Source of the DNA: Candidatus Nitrosocaldus sp.
GTDB lineage: Archaea > Thermoproteota > Nitrososphaeria > Nitrososphaerales > Nitrosocaldaceae
DNA length: 64,000 nt
Direction: 5' to 3'
Assembly (NCBI GenBank): GCA_025054855.1
Contig: JANWZS010000002.1
Coordinates: forward strand, 62,001-126,000
Below the pieces are notes generated by a model that saw only the letters and a list, made by a program, of their open reading frames with translations, was not told where the DNA came from and did not search any database. A program made the translations under genes and the position numbers. Position 1 is the first letter of the stretch. Every line of letters starts with the position of its first letter. Of this stretch, positions 44,256 to 53,137 are shown piece by piece.

Positions 44256-45293
44256 GTGGCAATGAGCGATGTCAAGTCATCTGAGAAGGGTGTGAGGTGT
44301 GTTGCCCTGCTATCCGGAGGGCTGGATAGCACTCTAGCGGTGAAGCTGATGAAGGATATGGGTGTGGAGGTCAAGGCATTAGCGGTGAAGACGCCCTTCT
44401 GTGACTTCGACTGTGGCAAGGGCTGTGGGTTCAGAGTCAAGGAGGTTGCGGATGCCCTGGGGGTAGAGCTGAGGACCGTGCACCTGGGGGAGGAGTACAT
44501 CGAGATGCTCAAGAACCCAAAGTACGGCTACGGCTCTGGCATGAACCCATGCATAGACTGCAGGGCTATGATGTATAGACTCGCAAGGGAGTACATGGAG
44601 GAGTGCGATGCCGACTTTGTTGTGACCGGGGAGGTGCTCGACCAGAGGCCCATGAGCCAGAATATGAGGGCGCTGCGGATAATAGAGAGGGAGAGCAGCC
44701 TTGAAGGCAAGGTACTAAGACCATTATCAGCAAGGCATATGAAGCCTACTGAGGCTGAGATGAAGGGGCTCATCAGGAGGGATATGCTCCTGGGCATAAG
44801 GGGCAGGTCGAGGAGGGTTCAGGTGGAGTTGGCTAGGAAGCTTGGGCTGGATGCACCGAATGCTGCTGGGGGGTGCCTCCTCACAGATAAGCAGTTTGCC
44901 AGAAGGGTTAGGGACCTATTGGAGCATGTGCCTAAACCAACGCTCAACGATATCGAGCTGCTCAAGGTCGGGAGGCACTTCAGGCTGGGAGGTGCCAAGC
45001 TGGTCGTTGGCAGGAACAAGGATGAGAATGAGATGATACAGGCACTGATGCAGGATGGTGATCTGATGCTTGAGGCGAAGGATGTCAAGGGGCCAAAGGC
45101 GCTCTTGAGGAGTAGTAACGGCAAGAAGCCTGATATGGATGATGCAGGCATGGTACCTCTTGCAGCATCGATAGTATGCAGGTACTCCGATGCAGATGGT
45201 CCATGTATGGTGATCATTAGCGATGGTATTAACCTAAAAGAGATTAAAAGTGAACCTATTGCTGATAACATGCTAGAAAGTTACAGAATATAA
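44256..45293 (+). CDS. PP-loop ATPase of the tRNA-thiolation type (MnmA/ThiI-like)
   Basis: A 345-residue protein with the ATP-pyrophosphatase P-loop LLSGGLDSTLA (near residue 20). Cysteines occur in CDFDCGKGCGF (near 47-57), CIDCRAMM (near 97) and GGCLLTD (near 209). A DUF/thiouridylase-like C-terminal part follows. Enzymes of this kind activate tRNA uridines for sulfur insertion; the Cys pairs may bind an iron-sulfur cluster or carry sulfur. The exact tRNA position cannot be told from sequence alone. Confidence 0.8.
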   Translation: MAMSDVKSSEKGVRCVALLSGGLDSTLAVKLMKDMGVEVKALAVKTPFCDFDCGKGCGFRVKEVADALGVELRTVHLGEEYIEMLKNPKYGYGSGMNPCIDCRAMMYRLAREYMEECDADFVVTGEVLDQRPMSQNMRALRIIERESSLEGKVLRPLSARHMKPTEAEMKGLIRRDMLLGIRGRSRRVQVELARKLGLDAPNAAGGCLLTDKQFARRVRDLLEHVPKPTLNDIELLKVGRHFRLGGAKLVVGRNKDENEMIQALMQDGDLMLEAKDVKGPKALLRSSNGKKPDMDDAGMVPLAASIVCRYSDADGPCMVIISDGINLKEIKSEPIADNMLESYRI

Positions 45294-45412
45294 TATATTC
45301 TAGTAATCAGCACAATATTATCAATAAGGCGTTTATAAATACTCTCAATTTACCTGTGAGTAAATCATTATTAATAAATAAGGATATATGAAGTTGCCTC
45401 GCCTCTCTATCC

Positions 45413-45703
45413 ATGCAGAAGGAACGTGAGGTATCCCTGTACCTGAAGACTGTTACCCTTAGGGATGTTGATGATATCGATGTTATACTCGATGATATAA
45501 GGCATAACAACATACTCATCATAAGGATAACGCCTCTTGCACAGAAGAGTGTTGAGGACCTCAAGATGGTCGTTGAGGAGCTCTACAAGTTCGTAAGGTC
45601 TATCAACGGTGATATCGCAAGGCTAGGGGAGGAGAGGCTCGTGATAACCCCGCCAGGGGTGAAGATATGGAAGAACATATACGATAGCCTTAAGGACAGG
45701 TGA
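45413..45703 (+). CDS. sepF: SepF-like cell-division protein
   Basis: A 96-residue archaeal SepF. The family core is seen in VTLRDVDDIDVILDDIR, NNILIIRITPLA and GDIARLGEERLVITPPGV. In archaea SepF anchors FtsZ to the membrane through an N-terminal amphipathic helix, but that helix is not obvious here; the protein begins directly with QKEREVSLYLK. No ftsZ is nearby. Transcribed alone in an AT-rich gap. Confidence 0.88.
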   Translation: MQKEREVSLYLKTVTLRDVDDIDVILDDIRHNNILIIRITPLAQKSVEDLKMVVEELYKFVRSINGDIARLGEERLVITPPGVKIWKNIYDSLKDR

Positions 45704-45814
45704 GGTTAGACCCACTTCTACTAACTACTACCAACTACTAACTACCATCCATCATCAGCTTGATCATACATCATCATAACCTAACATAGCCAATGGATAA
45801 CAGCATCATCAACA

Positions 45815-47869
45815 TCAGTATAGCCTTAATGCCTCCCTCACCATGGGTGCCGTTGCTGGCACCTTGAATATCCTGTAGATAGAACCTGCCAGGTTCTCCA
45901 CCTTCCTCCTCTCACCGTGGTTGACTATGACCCTCCTCAACTTCGGCTTCAACTTGTTGACGTATGCGATCAACTGGTTGTAGTCACTATGCCCGCTGAA
46001 GCCCTCTATCTTCTCCACCTGCGCCATTATATCCACGACCTCTATCTTCCCATCCCTACCCATGAGCGATATCTGCCTAGAGCCATCGAGCACCCTCCTC
46101 CCTAGCGTGCCATTCACCTGATACGATACGAAGAGTATCTTGTTCCTAGCATCCTTTGCTATGCCCTTGAAGTACTCTATAACTGGCCCGCCCTCGAGCA
46201 TGCCAGACGTTGCCATTATTATCGCTGGCCCCTCCCTCAGCGCCTCCTCCCTCTGGCTGGAGTGCTCCACTATGGTGAAGTACTCTGATGTGAACGGGTT
46301 ATCATCAACCTCCAGTATCCTCTGCCTCAACTCCCTTGTCAGGTACTCTGGGTGTGCAACATGTATCGCACTGGCCTCGGATATCATACCCTCTATGAAG
46401 ACTGGTGCCTCTACCATCTTCCCCGCCTTCATATGGTGGTCTATCACCATGAGTATCTCCTGTGCCCTCCCAACTGCAGGCACTGGGATGAGCACCTTGC
46501 CACCTTCCATGAGTACCTTGTTTATCGAGCCTACGAAGTTGCTCTCCACCTCCTCCCTGGAGGGCATCACATCCTCCTTTGCACCATAAGTACTCTCTAT
46601 TATCAGCGTCTCAACCCTTGGGTAGTTCCAGGATGCGCTATCGAATAACTGGCTCCTGCCATACTTCAGGTCCCCTGTATACACTATGTTGTGATCCCCG
46701 TTGCCTATGTGGAGGTGCACGGTTGCAGAACCAAGTATGTGACCGGCATTTGCAAATACCAACTTTATGTCTGGAGCGATATCCGTTACGGTCTTGTACG
46801 GCAGGGTTATCGTATGCTTTATCACCTCCCTCACATCACGCTCAGTGTATAGTGGGAGTTCGCCCTCACCTGCAGCAACCTTGATCATATCCATCTGGAT
46901 GAGTGTCATGAGTGGGAGCGTAGGTTCGGTGCAGTACACGGGCCCTCTATACCCATGCTTGAAGAGCAGGGGCAGGAAGCCCGTATGGTCTAGGTGTGCA
47001 TGGCTTATCACAACAGCATCTATCTCCTCGAGATCGAATCCAAGCATATCCAGCCTAGGGAATGCGTTTATGGGCTCGCTTGCACCAGGGTTTATGCCGC
47101 AGTCCAGTAGTATCCTGCTCTCCCTGGTCATGAGTAGCATGCATGATCTGCCAACCTCTGAGAATCCTCCAAGTGTGACCAGTGTAGCCTCTGTACCCTC
47201 CAGGAGCCTGGGCCTGAATATGCTCTCCCCCACGTTCCTCAGGAGTCTGTAACGTTCACTTGCGAAGAGCTTCTTTGCATAGTTAACCTGCTTCATGCTC
47301 TCAGAGGGGATGTGGGATGCCTTCCTTATCCTGACCTTCCATCCAGTTGAGTCTATGAGGTCTACTACAAGTGCCTGTACCTGCCTCTGCCTCTGGATGT
47401 GTGCCTGGGTCTGGCTACTGCTGGTACTGCTGCTGAACCCTGCTTCAGATACGCTGCCTCCCTCCCCTGCATCCTCCCTGTACTCTGCCTCCCCACCACC
47501 ACCATCCTCTTCCTCGACCTGGGTCAGCATCCAGGGCTTCTTCACCTCCACGGTCACCTCGCCTAGTGCAGTATCGAAGAACGTGCCAACTATACCAACC
47601 TCCTTGGGCATCATGCTCATGATTATCTTCCTTGCCTCCTCCTCGCCCTTCCTTATCGACTCATCCGTTCTGACCACTATCCTCTTCTTTATGCTCTTCA
47701 CTATCCCTGAGATTATTGCGTTGTTCTCCAGCAGGTACCTAGGGTTCCTCGTGTATATCGCTATCATCGGGCCTTCATACTCTATCTTGGTTACAGCAGC
47801 ATCGCTAGGGATATTCTGTAGTATCATCCCTATTATGCTCTGTACGCTGTTCGTTCTAACCTTACTCAT
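45815..47869 (-). CDS. beta-CASP ribonuclease aCPSF1 (FttA)
   Basis: A 684-residue archaeal CPSF1. The N-terminus carries KH-type RNA-binding domains (starts NSVQSIIGMILQNIPSDAAV). They are interrupted near residues 125-165 by a low-complexity Glu/Gly/Ser/Gln insert. A metallo-beta-lactamase domain with HAHLDHTG (near 290) and a beta-CASP domain follow, ending with FSGHSDYNQL and VNHGE. This enzyme cuts RNA 3' ends and drives transcription termination in archaea. It overlaps the proteasome beta gene by 8 nt. Confidence 0.96.
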   Translation of the reverse strand: MSKVRTNSVQSIIGMILQNIPSDAAVTKIEYEGPMIAIYTRNPRYLLENNAIISGIVKSIKKRIVVRTDESIRKGEEEARKIIMSMMPKEVGIVGTFFDTALGEVTVEVKKPWMLTQVEEEDGGGGEAEYREDAGEGGSVSEAGFSSSTSSSQTQAHIQRQRQVQALVVDLIDSTGWKVRIRKASHIPSESMKQVNYAKKLFASERYRLLRNVGESIFRPRLLEGTEATLVTLGGFSEVGRSCMLLMTRESRILLDCGINPGASEPINAFPRLDMLGFDLEEIDAVVISHAHLDHTGFLPLLFKHGYRGPVYCTEPTLPLMTLIQMDMIKVAAGEGELPLYTERDVREVIKHTITLPYKTVTDIAPDIKLVFANAGHILGSATVHLHIGNGDHNIVYTGDLKYGRSQLFDSASWNYPRVETLIIESTYGAKEDVMPSREEVESNFVGSINKVLMEGGKVLIPVPAVGRAQEILMVIDHHMKAGKMVEAPVFIEGMISEASAIHVAHPEYLTRELRQRILEVDDNPFTSEYFTIVEHSSQREEALREGPAIIMATSGMLEGGPVIEYFKGIAKDARNKILFVSYQVNGTLGRRVLDGSRQISLMGRDGKIEVVDIMAQVEKIEGFSGHSDYNQLIAYVNKLKPKLRRVIVNHGERRKVENLAGSIYRIFKVPATAPMVREALRLY

Positions 47870-48518
47870 TTAGCCTTAAACCCACGAACCTCCTACTCAA
47901 CTCCCTATAGCCACTCCTGTCTATCGCTACAACATCTATACCATCACCAGTGCCAGCGTTGCGCATTATCGCTGCTGCTATAGCCTTCATGGCAACCTTT
48001 GATGCCTCATCAACGCTCATATCTGGCCTGAACTCGCTCTCAAGTATGCCATACGCTACCGGTGAGCCTGAGCCCGTGGATACGAAGACCTCCCTGTTGA
48101 GCGAGCCGAAGAGATCTACCATGTAGACCGCTGGGCCCTCGCTATCGTATCCCCCAACGAGTATCTCTGCTATCAATGGGTAGAACCTCTGTGCAAAGAA
48201 CACATTCGCTGCAAGCCTGGCAACCGACTTGGTTGGTATAGGCACTCTATTCTCCAACTTGTAGATGCTTGCATGGTACCTCAGTATATCTATCATGCTC
48301 TGTGCATCAGCAACGCTACCTGCTATGGTAAGCGCTACATGATCATCTATCTTTGCTATCTTCCTCACATGCCTATGCGCAATGAATAGATACCCTGCGG
48401 TAGCCCTGGTATCTGTTGCAAGGACCACACCATCCTTGCACTGTAATCCTACTGTCGTTGTCCCATGCAACCTGTTGGAGTCAACATACTTGTTATGCAA
48501 GAACAACCCTCCGAGCAT
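47862..48518 (-). CDS. psmB: proteasome beta subunit
   Basis: A 218-residue 20S proteasome beta subunit. A 19-residue propeptide ending in HG precedes the catalytic Thr20 (TTTVGLQ). The catalytic Asp lies in LATDTRATAG and the Lys in HVRKIAK. The SGS/GTGSGSPVAYG loop is present. It degrades unneeded proteins in the cytoplasm. It overlaps and precedes aCPSF1, so RNA and protein turnover genes are co-transcribed here. Confidence 0.96.
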   Translation of the reverse strand: MLGGLFLHNKYVDSNRLHGTTTVGLQCKDGVVLATDTRATAGYLFIAHRHVRKIAKIDDHVALTIAGSVADAQSMIDILRYHASIYKLENRVPIPTKSVARLAANVFFAQRFYPLIAEILVGGYDSEGPAVYMVDLFGSLNREVFVSTGSGSPVAYGILESEFRPDMSVDEASKVAMKAIAAAIMRNAGTGDGIDVVAIDRSGYRELSRRFVGLRLNE

Positions 48519-48602
48519 GCTAGATTATGCATTAGCCCTAAATAAGCTTTGCTTTGATGGCAGGAGAAGGTACAGATCCACCGATTGCTCCTCCATCGTT
48601 CG

Positions 48603-48860
48603 TTATCTGACTATCGACTCTGCCACCTTTAACACCTCGTCAATATCATATCTGCCATGCACATCTATCACATGATCCTCTATCATGCTAGAGCCTTTCT
48701 CATCTATTACCACTGTAGTCTTGGGATAGATGTATACTATTGAGAGCATCTTATTGACGGGATCGCCTTTAACTGCTATAGCATCGTGGCCATTTATGCT
48801 AGTTATATAGGCTATCTCCTTCCCTGCAGCCTCGTTGGTCTCCCTAACTAGGTCCTTCAT
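48603..48860 (-). CDS. C-terminal part of a frameshifted membrane-anchored protein
   Basis: An 85-residue ORF beginning at an internal Met. Its frame continues upstream as YKGSF without a start codon until a stop, and the gene before it ends abruptly in another frame 11 nt away. It reads as the C-terminal half of a DUF4367-like or similar secreted domain (IAYITSINGHDAIAVKGDP then a VLKVAESIV ending). It probably belongs to one gene with the ORF upstream, split by a +1 frameshift. Whether it is translated separately is unknown. Confidence 0.55.
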   Translation of the reverse strand: MKDLVRETNEAAGKEIAYITSINGHDAIAVKGDPVNKMLSIVYIYPKTTVVIDEKGSSMIEDHVIDVHGRYDIDEVLKVAESIVR

Positions 48861-48870
48861 GAATGAACCC

Positions 48871-49332
48871 TTATAAGTCCATTCCTAACCTCCCTTTTGC
48901 ATATATTATGATGAGAGCCCCCTTCTCTAGCGTATCATGGGTTAGATCATCATCTCCAGCCGTAACACCCTCTGGCGCATATATCACATAGATTTGTCCA
49001 GCCTCATCCAAGTCAATTGCCCTGATAGAGGCTAATTTCAAACCATCTGGAATATAAGATGGCAGCTTGTATTCAAGCAGGCCTGTTATCTGCTTTGCTG
49101 CATCGAATGATTCTACCTCTTCTCCAAACATCTTCCATTGCAGTAGAGGTCGCTTCTCTAATATCCTGTTACTATTGCTGGTATTGCTGCTATCTATAGC
49201 TGGAATGACTGTATTATTATCAACTTTATTGATTGGCACGATCATTATTGAGAGTAGCACGATGGTTGTAGCAGTAATAATTACTAATCCTCCTGCTGTT
49301 ATAATTAATTTCTTCTTATTCATGTTAATCAT
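48871..49332 (-). CDS. N-terminal part of a frameshifted membrane-anchored protein
   Basis: A 153-residue ORF with a basic start (NKKK), one membrane helix at about residues 8-31, and an external domain that includes LLEYKLPSYIPDGLKLASIRAID and ends at AKGRLGMDL. The downstream ORF, in the +1 frame and without its own convincing start, continues the domain. The site of the shift lies between about 48880 and 48895, next to AAAAGGG. Base composition is more AT-rich than the neighbours, hinting at acquisition. Confidence 0.6.
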   Translation of the reverse strand: MINMNKKKLIITAGGLVIITATTIVLLSIMIVPINKVDNNTVIPAIDSSNTSNSNRILEKRPLLQWKMFGEEVESFDAAKQITGLLEYKLPSYIPDGLKLASIRAIDLDEAGQIYVIYAPEGVTAGDDDLTHDTLEKGALIIIYAKGRLGMDL

Positions 49333-49685
49333 ATCAGCCGATCACCTCATGTACACGATCTCGTGTAATTGCTACTCGCCCATTAAGATGCCTGCCATCA
49401 AAGCACTAGTGATGTATCTTATATCCATGGTTATGGAAGAGAAGAACTTATATATATAACGCCAATACAGAATCTGAATATACACCTATCTATTTAATAT
49501 ATTATAATCTTCTTCCCCATAAGTTATGTAACCGTTACAATACTAATCAAGTAGAGCCCTGACCCTGTATCCTTATAAGTGCTTCTTTTGTATGTACGGT
49601 TATTGAATATATTGTACATTATACTGTTAATGGCTTAAGGATATGCAATAACATGATACGTACAACCAAACATATCATCAGCATA
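49333..49685. other. AT-rich intergenic region
   Basis: About 350 nt with no supportable gene. It contains several TATA-like runs (ATATATATAA near 49450) and no recognised RNA fold. It separates the AT-rich membrane-protein gene from the convergently placed end of the site-2 protease gene. Confidence 0.4.
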
Positions 49686-50891
49686 TCATATGGTTATGAA
49701 CCCTGACTTTATCACTGTAGCGATTATATTCATTCCCAGCAGCCCGAAGCCCAGAGCATTTATCCCTATCCTTGTGACCTTGAGCGATTTTGCAGAGATC
49801 CTGTTCTCCAACATGGAGCTCACGTACTTCTCCCCATCCAGTGGGATCATGGGGAGCATGTTGAATATCCCTATGAAGAATGAGAGCATCCACAGCCATA
49901 GGAGGAACATGAAGACCTCGTGCGGCCAGGGTATCCAGAATGGTACCTTTGGGGGCATGTGAGGAAAGACATCCCTTATTATCCCTATCATACCCCTGCT
50001 TGGATCATCCTCTGCACCCATCACAGTAACGGTTAGCCTCATGGGCTCACCATCCCTGAGTATGCTCACGCTTATCTGCTCCCCTGGTACAAGCTTGACC
50101 TTTGCCAGATCTGCTGGGGTCCTTATCTGTATATCGTTTACTGCTGTGATTATATCCCCAGCCCTCATCCCTGCGCTCGCTGCACCACTCCCTTCTATGA
50201 CCTGTACAACTGGCACACCTATGGGATCGTTGTAGAATATGCCCCTAACCTGTGGGGAGATCAGTTCAAGTACGTTACCGAATGCTGGGTTGAAGATTAG
50301 GAGTGCAGCAACCAGGAATGAGAGCAGTATGTTGGATGATGAGCCTGCCGCTATGACCCTCACCTTCGAGATCCTCCTTGCCTTGTTGAACTCCTCCTCA
50401 TCTGGCTCAACGAACCCTGCTATCAAGGCAATTATTATGGCAAAGCCTCCAGACTTGACCCTTATCCTCTCAAGCCTAGCAACTATACCATGTGCAACCT
50501 CATGCACAACCAGCACTATAGGTGCTGCAAGGAGGAAGTACACTAGGTTGGGCACACTCCTTATAGTAACCCCAGGGATTAGCAGTGTCACCTCGGAGAA
50601 CTGACCGCTATCTGCAAAGAAGTGTACGAGGTTGTTGAGTAGGAACCACACAGCGAATACCATCATTATCGCCCCAGCGACTATGCTTACATCTGCGAAT
50701 ACCCTCACCGCACCCCTGTTCACTGCTAGAAGCCTATCCAGGGTCGAGGATACACCATGGTTCTTGTATGTTAGCATGAAAGGCTTGATCTCAAAACCAT
50801 GCTTCTCAAGCCTCAGGGCCTTCGCTGAAACGATTATTACTATCCATGCGAGTATCAGCGCTACTATACTTGCATTATCTCCGAGTACCAT
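49686..50891 (-). CDS. site-2-type membrane metalloprotease (M50) with PDZ domain
   Basis: A 401-residue intramembrane protease. The zinc motif HEVAHG (near residue 128) lies in a membrane helix, and the third ligand motif PLDGEKY follows MLPMI near residue 370. A PDZ domain between them contains GSGAASAGMRAGDIITAVNDI. The protein has several membrane helices and a long N-terminal part. It would cut membrane-bound regulators. It diverges from cutA over 29 nt. Confidence 0.92.
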   Translation of the reverse strand: MVLGDNASIVALILAWIVIIVSAKALRLEKHGFEIKPFMLTYKNHGVSSTLDRLLAVNRGAVRVFADVSIVAGAIMMVFAVWFLLNNLVHFFADSGQFSEVTLLIPGVTIRSVPNLVYFLLAAPIVLVVHEVAHGIVARLERIRVKSGGFAIIIALIAGFVEPDEEEFNKARRISKVRVIAAGSSSNILLSFLVAALLIFNPAFGNVLELISPQVRGIFYNDPIGVPVVQVIEGSGAASAGMRAGDIITAVNDIQIRTPADLAKVKLVPGEQISVSILRDGEPMRLTVTVMGAEDDPSRGMIGIIRDVFPHMPPKVPFWIPWPHEVFMFLLWLWMLSFFIGIFNMLPMIPLDGEKYVSSMLENRISAKSLKVTRIGINALGFGLLGMNIIATVIKSGFITI

Positions 50892-50920
50892 AGCATATAT
50901 TTTTTAGCCTGTATGATTTA

Positions 50921-51241
50921 ATGGTTGCTATGAAAGGGATGATACTGATCTCCACGTACCCAGATGAGACCAGTGCACTCAAGGCCGCTAGATACGCTGT
51001 GGAGTCTAGGCTTGCTGCATGCGTTAACATAGCAAGGATAAGATCCATCTATAGATGGGAGGGTAGGGTTGAGGATGCAGAGGAGTACCTAGCGCTCTTC
51101 AAGACAACTGAGGATGTACTGCCTAGGCTGAGGGAGTTCGTAGCCTCGAACCATCCCTACACCCTGCCAGAGATAGTTAGCATTGCGATGGACTCCGTGA
51201 GCGAGCGATATATGGCATGGATGGTTGGGAGCGTTGGGTAA
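50921..51241 (+). CDS. cutA: CutA divalent-cation tolerance protein
   Basis: A 106-residue CutA1. The conserved STYPDETSALKAARYAVE, LAACVNIA and YRWEGRVEDAEEYLALFKT are visible. CutA forms very stable trimers and binds copper in some species; the role is not settled. A TATA-like ATATATTTTTTAG (50895-50907) lies about 26 nt before either of the two possible ATGs (50921 or 50930). Confidence 0.93.
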   Translation: MVAMKGMILISTYPDETSALKAARYAVESRLAACVNIARIRSIYRWEGRVEDAEEYLALFKTTEDVLPRLREFVASNHPYTLPEIVSIAMDSVSERYMAWMVGSVG

Positions 51242-51282
51242 TCTAAATCCTAATGTGGTGATACCACTATAGAGATGAGGTT

Positions 51283-51381
51283 ATGGAATACTTGCTAGAC
51301 GATGAAATGAAGAAGGTTCGGTACCAGTTCCTTCTACTCTCTATCGTAGCACTGTCCGTAGGAGTCCAATTCTTTATATAG
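51283..51381 (+). CDS. possible 32-aa single-TM peptide
   Basis: A short ORF just after cutA, starting behind a purine-rich GATGAGG. It encodes an acidic then basic start (EYLLDDEMKKVRYQ) followed by a hydrophobic helix to the end (FLLLSIVALSVGVQFFI). This is the layout of small membrane peptides. It lies at the start of a region of decayed genes, so it could also be a remnant. Confidence 0.35.
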   Translation: MEYLLDDEMKKVRYQFLLLSIVALSVGVQFFI

Positions 51382-51499
51382 ATATTACTTGTACGATGCT
51401 CTGTCATTATATTTGGTATCTGATTACTAGAGAGAAGTGTTATTATGCAATCCATACGCATGAGATATCTTATGCATTACGGTTCTTACTATGTCAGGA

Positions 51500-51661
51500 C
51501 TAGTAGTAGATACTGCAATCTATACTGCAATCTATGGATGAGATGGGTATCTCCAGAACTTGGGATATGACTTTGCATCCGTGTGTCAGTTCAGACGGCC
51601 CTCCATGTAGACCCAATAAGGATATCACTGGCCCCATTATCACCACTATTCCAATTAGCAT
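51500..51661 (-). CDS. possible 53-aa secreted or membrane peptide
   Basis: A short ORF with a hydrophobic N-terminus (LIGIVVIMGPVISLLGLHGG) and a Cys/Ser/Ile-rich end that reads through a perfect tandem 12-bp duplication (51511-51534). The upstream frame is open for a few more residues without a start. In this decayed region it is as likely a fragment as a gene. Confidence 0.25.
   Translation of the reverse strand: MLIGIVVIMGPVISLLGLHGGPSELTHGCKVISQVLEIPISSIDCSIDCSIYY
51511..51534 (+). repeat. perfect tandem duplication of 12 bp
   Basis: TACTGCAATCTA occurs twice in a row without mismatch. Within the minus-strand ORF it yields a repeated IDCS unit. It is probably a recent slippage product. 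Confidence 0.7.
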
Positions 51662-51805
51662 CTGCTTGAAGGTAAGTAACTTACATAGTTACCCGATTCG
51701 TAACGAGTACTGCTGCTAAACATTACCTGTATATGATCTAACTGATAGATTGAAATTAGTGGTACAGCCACAGTTTACCGTAGTCGTGCTATATGTGTAG
51801 CCTGT

Positions 51806-52083
51806 TTAGATGAGGATACGGTACATGAATTGGTTGAGTTTGGTTAGAGTATAAGAACCAACGGTTCCACCGGTAGCAGTTATGGTCCATTTGTACTCAC
51901 CACCTTCTCTGCTGTAACCTTGGCATCTGCGAGGCCCGTTGAACCCCTTGTAACTCTGCCTGTTATATTTGCTGTAATGCTGGATACATGGCTAATGTTA
52001 TCGATAGCATGATTAATAAGAGAATATATCTCATCTTCTCTACCCCCTAAATTCTTCACCGTATATGGCTTAAATTCTGGCAT
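51806..52083 (-). pseudogene. frameshifted protein with a carboxypeptidase-regulatory-like (beta-sandwich) end
   Basis: The ORF from 52083 reads 67 residues to a stop at 51880, ending VTAEKVV. A frame shift near GAGAAGG lets it continue as GGEYKWTITATGGTVGSYTLTK to a stop at 51806. Joined, ITGRVTRGSTGLADAKVTAE plus this segment has the look of a transthyretin-like carboxypeptidase-regulatory domain, common at the ends of secreted proteins. It is a broken gene, or two sequence errors; the true N-terminus is unclear. Confidence 0.5.
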
Positions 52084-52122
52084 CTCTAACTCTTGAGTAC
52101 GGCTCTAGTTAGAATATCCTTA

Positions 52123-52772
52123 TTACTCCTTCCTTGCCCTTCCCAATATAATTATCGAGAATAGTTCTAAACAGTAGCCATCATATCTCAAGAGACTTAC
52201 CATAGCACTTGCCTTCTCCTCATCAACTATATGCCACTGGTATGGATCTTCGATTGCTTCCTTTTATACGCTTTAATATCTGGTGGAAGCTGCCTGAACT
52301 CTTCTAATGGTTTATCCGTAGCATCTGGTATTGTTACCCCTATATTATGATTCTTCAACTATAACGGCGTCTAAGTAATATATTGTATAGCATTTTACCG
52401 GCAGAGGTATATAATCCGAAGGTATAGGCCTTGTCTGGATCTGAAAATTTATCATAATACTCCTTTAATTCATCATCTGTTATTAACGTGATCCCATTCT
52501 TGATTGCTCTATCCATGAAACCATATTCTCCTTCCTTTATCAGATAGTGATATTCGGGATCTAATGCTTAGAAGGTAGTTCAAATGCTACTAAATGAGAT
52601 ATCCCGCTTGTATTTATATGAGCGGAGTGGGTTTAGAGGATGCATCTTCCCTATGAGTTATATTTAGATCTTAGCAAGTCTCTTTATTTGGAATGGATAT
52701 AAAGGCTATAGATGCTATCACCGCAACTGCTGTTACTCTTGCTATTATTATTACTACTACTACCCTCTTCAT
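52123..52772 (-). pseudogene. secreted-protein pseudogene with several frameshifts
   Basis: Read on the minus strand, a good TATA-like box (52791-52799) is followed at 52772 by a start and a signal peptide (KRVVVVIIIARVTAVAVIA). A stop and frame changes interrupt the rest, but long native segments remain. These are ISHLVAFELPSKH; then ALDPEYHYLIKEGEYGFMD through YTFGLYTSAGKMLYNILL; then HNIGVTIPDATDKPLEEFRQ; then EAIEDPYQWHIVDEEKASAM, ending GRARKE and a stop at 52123. At least three shifts are needed to join them into about 215 residues. I do not recognise the family. Confidence 0.6.
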
Positions 52773-52990
52773 CACCCAACTCTCCAAAGAACCTATATAT
52801 CGAGATAAGTTGCATTCCCAGTATTTATTAACAACTAATAACGATGGACCCCTTCTATACTAGCATAGATAGTTGGAAGCACTTGCTGCTCTTACAATAT
52901 TTCCATATTCAACGGCCCAGTTTATATTTTCAAGATTGAGCGATGGCGTATCAGTAATACTTTATTAGTTTGGTACTTACTACCCATACT

Positions 52991-53137
52991 ATGGCAGAGC
53001 CATTCATAGGCACCATGTATGCCATGACCGCCGTGTTTGCTGCAGCAGTGGCAGTATGGTTCTCGATAAGGGCTTACAGGCATGCCAGGACGGTCAGGGA
53101 GGAAGAGGTTAGGGAGGAGAGGACTGAGCTGGGCTGA
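52991..53137 (+). CDS. 48-aa single-TM membrane protein
   Basis: A complete small gene in native codon use (AGG, GCA, GAG). An N-terminal membrane helix (about residues 6-24, MYAMTAVFAAAVAVWFSI) is followed by a basic then acidic tail (RAYRHARTVREEEVREERTE), a typical small-subunit or regulator layout. A TATA-like TTTATTA (52962-52968) is centred 26 nt before the ATG. It lies at the edge of a decayed region yet looks intact, so selection is likely. Function unknown. Confidence 0.6.
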   Translation: MAEPFIGTMYAMTAVFAAAVAVWFSIRAYRHARTVREEEVREERTELG

